A DNA stretch of 17,079 bases from Sphingobium sp. Lineage in GTDB: Bacteria > Pseudomonadota > Alphaproteobacteria > Sphingomonadales > Sphingomonadaceae. A model generated the notes under the pieces. That model saw only the letters and a program-made list of their open reading frames with translations, had not been told where the DNA came from and ran no database searches. The first letter of the stretch is position 1. Each line of letters begins with the position of its first letter. Shown one piece after another: positions 1 to 4,128 of the stretch. Where the stretch lies: contig NZ_QFOA01000074.1 of NCBI RefSeq assembly GCF_003248505.1, positions 1 to 17,079 of the forward strand, read 5' to 3'. The translations under genes and the position numbers were made by a program.

Positions 1-282
1 CCGCCCCCGCATCGGGGGAGCCATGGGGTTCTGGGCAGTGCTGGAGGCACCGATGGTTTTTATTTCCAACCGCCATTTTTGGCTGGACTGTCAGGATATT
101 GCGCCGAGATGACGGCGGCTTTCACCTGCGCAACGCTTGGCATTCAGCCGACGGTGCGCCACTCGGACTACATCGGCGCGTGGCTTGAAGCAATGCGGGC
201 CGATGAGAAGGCCATATTCCGGGCGGCGAGCGCAGCCAGCAAGGGCGCCGACTATCTCCTCGCTTTTGGGGAGGACCGGTAG
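1..282 (+). CDS. C-terminal part of an ArdC-like antirestriction protein (5' end missing or broken)
   Basis: The last ~60 residues (AEMTAAFTCATLGIQPTVRH, then SDYIGAWLEAMRADEKAIFR and KGADYLLAF) match the C-terminal end of ArdC-type proteins, which pair an N-terminal ssDNA-binding domain with a zincin-like metallopeptidase domain and protect incoming DNA during conjugation. The frame is open to the window edge, so the gene is partial. The first ~33 residues do not look like ArdC, and the HExxH region expected upstream is absent. A second frame runs open from base 2 and would join this one at about 100-104 if one base were added, giving a plausible DI-V-AEM join. The fragment may therefore be frameshifted or a recombination remnant. 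A TTG at 79 is the only start-like codon near the conserved part. The stop overlaps the next gene's GTG by one base. The family call rests on recalled sequence pattern. Confidence 0.6.
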   Translation, partial: PPPHRGSHGVLGSAGGTDGFYFQPPFLAGLSGYCAEMTAAFTCATLGIQPTVRHSDYIGAWLEAMRADEKAIFRAASAASKGADYLLAFGEDR

Positions 283-566
283 TGATCCAGCGCATCGCCA
301 TGTGGCAGCAGCGGAGAAAAGAGGCGCGCCTGCGTGACGCCTTTCCGGAGATCGAGGATCAGAAGATGCGCCGGATGCACCGGGCAGTGGCATCGCTGCC
401 TGCCCTGCACCATGAGGTGTTCCGGCTGGCGCGCTTCGAGGACCTGACGACCGATGAGATCGCCGTTCGCCTTGGCCTTTCGAAGCGGCAGGCCCGCAGG
501 CATTTCGTATACGCCCTCGTCATGCTCGTGCAGTCGATGGACCGGCAGGAACGTGAGGGATGGTGA
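282..566 (+). CDS. small sigma-70 region 4-like HTH protein
   Basis: A 94-residue protein. Residues 37-80 (SLPALHHEVFRLARFEDLTT, then DEIAVRLGLSKRQARRHFVY) have the form of sigma region 4: an SLPxxxxEVFxL lead-in followed by a helix-turn-helix (about 54-76). No region 2 is present, so this is not a complete sigma factor. It is more likely a DNA-binding regulator derived from one. The GTG start at 282 overlaps the previous stop by one base (TAGTG) and is preceded by GGGGAGGA at about seven bases, which supports it over the ATG at 300. The one-base overlap suggests translational coupling with the ArdC-like gene. A strong hairpin terminator follows. Small genes of this type are common in conjugative regions of sphingomonads. 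Its target is unknown. Confidence 0.75.
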   Translation: MIQRIAMWQQRRKEARLRDAFPEIEDQKMRRMHRAVASLPALHHEVFRLARFEDLTTDEIAVRLGLSKRQARRHFVYALVMLVQSMDRQEREGW

Positions 567-574
567 CAGACGGC

Positions 575-612
575 GCTGCCGCCCGGTCAGCCCGGCGGCA
601 GCATCATTTTCT
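575..612 (+). terminator. intrinsic terminator after the sigma-like gene
   Basis: A perfect nine-base inverted repeat, GCTGCCGCC (575-583) and GGCGGCAGC (594-602), encloses a ten-base loop and is followed by the T-rich ATCATTTTCT. It lies eight bases after the stop at 566, where a terminator for the ArdC-like/sigma-like pair is expected. On the other strand it lies downstream of the alpA-like stop, but no T-run follows in that direction. Confidence 0.75.
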
Positions 613-638
613 AAGGGCGAGGACCTGACGAGGGGAAC

Positions 639-848
639 TCAGGCGTAGTCCTCGACCGAGTAGAACATGGGATTTTGCAGCCACTGGTCGATCGCGGCGC
701 GACGCCAGCCGACGCATCGCTGCGCGATGCGGACCTGTCGGGGGAAGGTCCCGTCCTGGACCTTGCGGTAGAGCGTCGCGCGCGACAGCCCGGTTTCCTT
801 GAGCACCTGAGGCAGACGCACGAACGCATTGGGAGAGGCGGTATTCAT
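639..848 (-). CDS. AlpA-family DNA-binding regulator
   Basis: A 69-residue protein with the compact AlpA/excisionase-type winged-helix signature: RLPQVLKETGLSRATLYRKV, then QDGTFPRQVRIAQRCVGWRR and AAIDQWL. AlpA-like proteins regulate integration, excision or other genes of prophages and integrative elements. I chose the ATG at 848 because AAGGAAGG lies nine bases upstream. The in-frame ATG at 857 abuts that ribosome-binding site, and longer in-frame readings up to 989 run through probable promoter DNA. No integrase is visible in this window, so its partner may lie outside. A near-palindrome at 975-988 could be an operator for it. The C-terminal tail (NPMFYSVEDYA) was not recognised. Confidence 0.85.
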   Translation of the reverse strand: MNTASPNAFVRLPQVLKETGLSRATLYRKVQDGTFPRQVRIAQRCVGWRRAAIDQWLQNPMFYSVEDYA

Positions 849-1138
849 GTGGCGCATCCTTCCTTTTTCGAGGTTTGGATTGGCCGGCCACGAGTAGAAT
901 TGGGGCATCCCTGGAAAAGCGCAACTGCCTGAGAAACCATGACATGCGGCATCGGCCGCGAATAGACCCCCAAATGTACCCGGGTGCACTCTAACGACCC
1001 CCTATGGACACTCGAAAAAAATTTTGAGTTCAGCAGGTCAGACCGCCGCCCAGCCGCCGTATCAGGCCGCCGGATGGGCATGATAGCCAAAACCGGCTCT
1101 CCAGGCGACCCGACTCGGCCCGCCGCGTCACCGCCCGA
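849..1138 (-). other. upstream region of the alpA-like gene, no gene seen
   Basis: Open frames here are short and lack good starts. The region should hold the alpA promoter. It contains the near-palindrome at 975-988 and two GACCCCC boxes (about 964-970 and 995-1001) bracketing it. A clear -35/-10 pair could not be fixed. An A/T-rich patch (about 1014-1025) is the only low-GC stretch. Confidence 0.4.
975..988. promoter_or_regulatory. near-palindromic candidate operator upstream of alpA
   Basis: TGTACCCGGGTGCA is a 14-base palindrome with one mismatched pair, centred about 133 bases before the alpA-like ATG. Palindromes of this size are typical of dimeric regulator sites. Binding by AlpA or the sigma-like protein is inference. 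Confidence 0.35.
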
Positions 1139-1723
1139 TCAGGATCGCGCTGCGCGCCGTGCCGGGCATGTGTGCCCTGTCACCTCCGCGACATGGTCGA
1201 CAAGAGCGGAGATGATCTCGCGGACTTCGTCGCTGCCGAAGCCCCCGTCGTCAGGCTTTATCCCCTGCGCCCGACTGAGGCTGTTCCATTTCCAGTAAGG
1301 CGACAGTATGGCCATCAGCTGTTCAGTCGCGGCATTTTCATAGCCGAAAGCCGTGGCATTAGCGTAGGCCAGCGAGCGATCGACATGAAGGCCGATGTAC
1401 TTCGCACACCACATGTCGGGAAAGCCAACGTCGAGCAGGTGCGAGGACATCGCCAGCTGGGCGACGATCCCCGCCGAGTAGAAGAAATAGGCCGTGTCGT
1501 CGGCCATGCCCGACGTCAGCGACCCCATGAACTCGCCAGCGCGCAGATAGCGCTCCAGGCTGAGCGCCCGCCCTTCGCGGGTACGCAGCAGTCGGACGGG
1601 CCGCGCATCGTAGCGGCGCCAGAGCGTACCGAGCTCGGAATTCTCACTCGGCAGGGTGATGATGGCAGCGCCGGGCGAAGCGGCGCCAAGGGTGCCTGAA
1701 GTAGTAGGAACGATCGTGTTCAT
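1139..1723 (-). CDS. hypothetical protein, 194 aa
   Basis: I do not recognise the family. The start is well supported: GGAGGT lies five bases before the ATG at 1723. The N-terminal ~25 residues are Ala/Gly/Pro/Thr-rich without a clear signal peptide. Residues 30-65 are basic (LWRRYDARPVRLLRTREGRA). The middle (about 75-155) is rich in aromatic and hydrophobic residues (DTAYFFYSAGIVAQLAMSSH, later ILSPYWKWNSLSRAQGIKP) and is probably a helical globular domain. The tail is charged and ends RRAARS. Two GC-rich inverted repeats lie in its leader. It is a single gene, separated from the next minus-strand gene by 312 bases. No function is proposed. Confidence 0.7.
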   Translation of the reverse strand: MNTIVPTTSGTLGAASPGAAIITLPSENSELGTLWRRYDARPVRLLRTREGRALSLERYLRAGEFMGSLTSGMADDTAYFFYSAGIVAQLAMSSHLLDVGFPDMWCAKYIGLHVDRSLAYANATAFGYENAATEQLMAILSPYWKWNSLSRAQGIKPDDGGFGSDEVREIISALVDHVAEVTGHTCPARRAARS

Positions 1724-1790
1724 ATGTACCTCCGGTCCGCGTCGGGGCGGTAGCGGAAGGTTTCAGGGCATCACGCGGACCGACCCCGAA

Positions 1791-1814
1791 CTCCCGCACG
1801 CTAACGCGCGGGAG
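1791..1814. repeat. GC-rich hairpin in the leader of the 194-aa gene
   Basis: CTCCCGCACG (1791-1800) and CGCGCGGGAG (1805-1814) pair over ten bases with one mismatch around the loop CTAA. No T-run follows on either strand, so a simple terminator is unlikely. A structured 5' UTR or protein-binding site is possible. Confidence 0.45.
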
Positions 1815-1891
1815 CCGCCGGAGCTGGTAACATGCCAATGACATGCGCCGCCGCCTTTCACCCGAAGGTTTGGACATGCGCGACGGCACCC

Positions 1892-1910
1892 CGGAAAAAC
1901 ATGTTTTCCG
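1892..1910. promoter_or_regulatory. palindrome, candidate operator
   Basis: CGGAAAAACATGTTTTCCG has perfect seven-base arms around a five-base centre. Its A/T-rich arms stand out in GC-rich surroundings. It lies about 170 bases upstream of the 194-aa gene and 125 bases past the stop of the MliC-like gene. It could be an operator or part of a bidirectional terminator; the short T4 run makes the latter weak. Confidence 0.4.
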
Positions 1911-2035
1911 AGTTGAGCCATTGGCGGGATTACCAGTCCCGGCGCCGCCTTTTGCGCAGCGCCCTCGCACGATAACAGACGCGAATCCGCGCGCCAAGTT
2001 TTGCGTGAAAAGTGGGCAGGTTGAGACCTGTTCGC

Positions 2036-2380
2036 TCAGCCCTTTGGCGAGGATGCCTGGACGATCTTCGAGCGGCGGCAGTCCCTCCAGCCCGCATCGC
2101 CCTTCGGCACGAAAGCGACGAACTCGCCATCGAGCATGAGGGTGCCTTCGTTGCCGGCATAGCGTTCGCTGATTGCCGAAGGCTTGCGCGGAAGCGTCAG
2201 TTTCCGGGTGCCGATCTGCACCTGCGCACCCGCGGCGCCGGTGCGCAGGAGAAACTGTTTGCCGACCGCGCAAGTGATGCGCTCGGCCAGTGCAAGCGGC
2301 TGAGCCAAGGCGAGAGGTGCGACCGCGCCGGCAAACAGGGCAGCAGTTGCAGCGAAGGAATACAACGCTCGGCGGCGCAT
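2036..2380 (-). CDS. exported MliC-like (C-type lysozyme inhibitor-like) protein
   Basis: A 114-residue protein. It starts with a signal peptide (MRRRALYSFAATAALFAGAV, then APLALA; cleavage near residue 26). The mature part resembles the small beta-barrel of MliC/PliC proteins: ITCAVGKQFLLRT, then RKLTLPRKPSAISERYAGNE and GTLMLDGEFVAFVPKGD. Two cysteines (37 and 101) could form the usual disulfide. It has no lipobox cysteine, so it would be periplasmic rather than lipid-anchored. Known family members block host lysozyme, but many environmental relatives are uncharacterised. GGAG lies eight bases before the ATG. It follows the small gene ending at 2410 by 29 bases and is probably in the same operon. 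The fold call is moderate, the function inferred. Confidence 0.6.
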   Translation of the reverse strand: MRRRALYSFAATAALFAGAVAPLALAQPLALAERITCAVGKQFLLRTGAAGAQVQIGTRKLTLPRKPSAISERYAGNEGTLMLDGEFVAFVPKGDAGWRDCRRSKIVQASSPKG

Positions 2381-2409
2381 GCGGAAAGCTCCGGTGAGGG
2401 TGAGCTTTC

Positions 2410-2583
2410 TTAAACCTCGCGCGACTCGCTGGTTCCCGTCTCAAGGGCATTGCCGATCATCGCGGCCAGTGTTTCCTCGGCGCGTGTGCGGATCGCCTCG
2501 TCCTTGGATTCCAGGTCGTGCCGGATCCATTGCGGCGCGCGCTCGATGACGCCCAGGATAATGGCGGAAGTCGTGTCATTCAT
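2410..2583 (-). CDS. small conserved-looking hypothetical protein, 57 aa
   Basis: From the ATG at 2583 the product is MNDTTSAIILGVIERAPQWI, then RHDLESKDEAIRTRAEETLA and AMIGNALETGTSESREV: a soluble, acidic, mostly helical protein. The pattern APxWIRxDL...RxRAEETLAAMI resembles small proteins often seen in sphingomonad mobile regions, possibly the DUF6771-like group, though I hold that name loosely. A TTG at 2619 would add 12 residues, but neither start has a strong ribosome-binding site. It lies 29 bases upstream of the MliC-like gene on the same strand. Its start also faces the divergent exported-protein gene at 2661, so the roughly 77-base gap between them probably holds both promoters. 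Confidence 0.55.
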   Translation of the reverse strand: MNDTTSAIILGVIERAPQWIRHDLESKDEAIRTRAEETLAAMIGNALETGTSESREV

Positions 2584-2660
2584 CGCCGCGCCTATGGCGA
2601 CGGCAACCCTGGGCGGCAAGCGGCTTGCGGCAGCCTGTCGGTACCGGCAGGAATGGGGTC

Positions 2661-3389
2661 ATGCGCGTTGCGATTTTCAGCTGTCTCCTCCTGCTCGCTG
2701 CGACGTCGTCTGCCGCGCGCGCCAATCCGGACAGCGTTCCGCTTCTGTGTGGTGGAAGCGACGTCGATCTTGATGCCCGACCGTCAGGCCCGTCGGATTT
2801 GCCGGGCACCTATCGGTGCAGCGAGGAAGGTGTGACGATCACCTTGCGCCTCATCGCCGATCGCCGCTTCGAGCAGCGCATGGTCGCTGACGAGCCCATG
2901 TTCGAGACCGAAGGCGGCGGACTGTCGCGTGAGTTTAACCTGAAGGGCGAATGGCGTGTCGAGAACGGCGAGGGGCACCTGTTCGCCCGACCACTGCACG
3001 AACCACGTCTCAGCCTGGTCGAGGCCAACCGCGATCCATCCGTCGCCCTGCGCATCGAGGTTCGTACGGCGGATGGCCAATCGCCATCCGATCTCTACGT
3101 CGGCCAAGGCGAGGATGCCAATCCCCGCTCGGCGCTCGATGACGGCGTGTTGACCGTGCCGGCAGAAGAAGGCACGGCGCCCGGCAGGCGCTGGATTTTT
3201 CGCAGCGGTGACAATCGGCGGCTTGCTTCCGTCGATGTCACGCCGGGCGGCACGAACAGCTGGAGCTATATCTACGAGCCCAGCGAACTCGAACCTTTCG
3301 ATCACCGCGCGCTCTTTACCGGCGATGCAGTGGTTGTGCCGCTGGGCATCGCCGGCGCCGTACTCCGCCGGGTCGGGGGCGAGCCCTGA
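2661..3389 (+). CDS. exported hypothetical protein, 242 aa
   Basis: The ATG at 2661 begins a typical signal peptide (MRVAIFSCLLLLAATSSAAR, then A; cleavage near residue 21). AGGA lies about eight bases upstream, and the longer reading from 2625 would place non-signal residues ahead of it, so 2661 is preferred. The mature protein has two cysteines near its start (30 and 53, the latter in GTYRC) and alternating polar/hydrophobic stretches that suggest a beta-rich periplasmic domain (VTITLRLIADRRFEQRM, EFNLKGEWRVENGEGHLF, RRWIFRSGDNRRLASVDV). I do not recognise the family. Its last 88 bases overlap the antisense end of the traD-like gene. Gene spacing links it to no clear operon. Confidence 0.7.
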   Translation: MRVAIFSCLLLLAATSSAARANPDSVPLLCGGSDVDLDARPSGPSDLPGTYRCSEEGVTITLRLIADRRFEQRMVADEPMFETEGGGLSREFNLKGEWRVENGEGHLFARPLHEPRLSLVEANRDPSVALRIEVRTADGQSPSDLYVGQGEDANPRSALDDGVLTVPAEEGTAPGRRWIFRSGDNRRLASVDVTPGGTNSWSYIYEPSELEPFDHRALFTGDAVVVPLGIAGAVLRRVGGEP

Positions 3390-3652
3390 ACCGCATCCGC
3401 ATCGTCGGCAAATGCGCGCATGCCGCGCCGTCGCCACAAGGTCAGCGCCTGCTCGCGATCATCGCTCCGCAATTTGCTGGCTGCTTCGACCAGCAGTCCG
3501 AGCAGCACGGCGCGATCATCATCGACAAGTTCAGCGAGACCGGCCTTCACGACAAGCCCGCCCAGTTCGATCAGGTGCCGTGTTCGCTCGCGCCGCTTCA
3601 CTTGCCATTCCCGCGTGTCATGCCGTGCCCGACCGGCTGCGAGGCGGCTCAT
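3302..3652 (-). CDS. traD: conjugal transfer TraD-like protein (Ti type)
   Basis: Residues 19-81 (KRRERTRHLIELGGLVVKAG, then LAELVDDDRAVLLGLLVEAA) carry the GGLVVKAGL and D-R-x-x-L-L-G-L-L signature of the small Ti-type TraD family, a relaxosome-associated protein encoded beside traC and traA. Ti TraD is about 70 residues. Here a low-complexity tail rich in Ser/Thr/Pro extends it to 116, and that tail overlaps the end of the opposite-strand exported-protein gene. The ATG at 3652 lies 35 bases inside the traC-like gene, suggesting coupled translation. A farther ATG at 3781 gives a longer, less TraD-like N-terminus lying wholly antisense/out of frame to conserved TraC-like sequence, so I prefer 3652. 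It is unrelated to the F-plasmid TraD coupling ATPase. Confidence 0.7.
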   Translation of the reverse strand: MSRLAAGRARHDTREWQVKRRERTRHLIELGGLVVKAGLAELVDDDRAVLLGLLVEAASKLRSDDREQALTLWRRRGMRAFADDADAVQGSPPTRRSTAPAMPSGTTTASPVKSAR

Positions 3653-3956
3653 CGCCGCGCGGTTCCGCCGTAGACCCGCCCGGCTCGCTGCCAGCGCCTT
3701 GGCGAGTGCTGCCAGCCCCGGCTTCCCGCTCGCCTGAAAAGAACGCAGCGCCCCGCCTGCGCCACGCCTCCCGCTTGGCATGATCGCTCGTCGCCGCGAT
3801 CGCCAGCAGCGCGCCGGCCAATTCCTCGACAGTCAGCACGTCGGCACCGGTCGCGGCGACCAGTTCGCCGAGCTGGCTTGTCTTGCGGGTCTTGAGTTGC
3901 CGGGCCTTGTCATTGAGAGCCTTGAGCTCGGCATTGTAGTCGCGTGGTTTGCGCAT
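3618..3956 (-). CDS. traC: conjugal transfer TraC-like protein (Ti type)
   Basis: A 112-residue protein beginning MRKPRDYNAELKALNDKARQ, followed by LKTRKTSQLGELVAATGADV and LTVEELAGALLAIAA. An N-terminal coiled-coil segment leads into a short domain with (L/I)GELVxATGAD, as in the TraC accessory proteins of Ti-type relaxosomes. Residues 60-75 (AKREAWRRRGAAFFSG) are the last conserved part. The remaining ~37 residues are Gly/Ser/Pro/Arg-rich and look disordered. The ATG at 3956 has GGGAAGGA about six bases upstream, so longer in-frame readings up to 4130 are rejected; they would also run through the oriT candidate. It is divergent from traA across a 172-base gap. Confidence 0.72.
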   Translation of the reverse strand: MRKPRDYNAELKALNDKARQLKTRKTSQLGELVAATGADVLTVEELAGALLAIAATSDHAKREAWRRRGAAFFSGEREAGAGSTRQGAGSEPGGSTAEPRGDEPPRSRSGTA

Positions 3957-4071
3957 CGTCCGTCCTTCCCGTTGATGGTGTCGGACGAACCAGTTATCGG
4001 CATGATGATGCCCTCTCAATAGGGCGAAGCCTTCTGAGCCTTTGTGATCCCGAGGCAGATGAAATCGTTCG

Positions 4072-4099
4072 AGGGCGCGCTTATACGTCGTGCCGACGT
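4072..4099. other. candidate oriT (nic core plus inverted repeat)
   Basis: On the minus strand, 4083-4072 reads TAAGCGCGCCCT, one base different from the RSF1010-type nic core TAAGTGCGCCCT, also shared in form by Ti plasmid oriT. In that family the nick falls before CCCT. Directly beside it is a perfect inverted repeat, ACGTCG (4085-4090) and CGACGT (4094-4099), with a three-base loop, as expected for relaxase recognition. Its place in the traC/traA divergent gap is the classical Ti-type position. The core match is from memory of the family consensus. Confidence 0.7.
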
Positions 4100-4128
4100 G
4101 CACTTTCAGGGGTAATTGGCAGGTCGTC

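Larger units (their letters stand above)
1724..2035 (-). other. long leader/intergenic region with inverted repeats, no gene seen
   Basis: This is the upstream region of the 194-residue hypothetical gene. It holds an eight-base perfect inverted repeat, GGTCCGCG (1734-1741) and CGCGGACC (1774-1781), close to that gene's ribosome-binding site, a strong hairpin at 1791-1814 and a palindrome at 1892-1910. Open frames crossing it lack convincing starts or protein-like composition. Confidence 0.4.

Noticed and set aside
1172..1699. 175-codon plus-strand open frame opposite the 194-aa hypothetical gene
   Set aside because: The minus-strand gene has a perfect GGAGGT ribosome-binding site and more natural composition; this frame has neither.
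1644..2450. 268-codon minus-strand open frame
   Set aside because: It runs out of frame through the MliC-like gene and its leader; the composition is Arg/Ala/Pro-rich and the two smaller genes have better starts and signal features.
3208..3783. 191-codon plus-strand open frame over traC/traD
   Set aside because: The minus strand encodes recognisable TraC and TraD signatures; this frame is Arg/Ala/Ser-rich noise.
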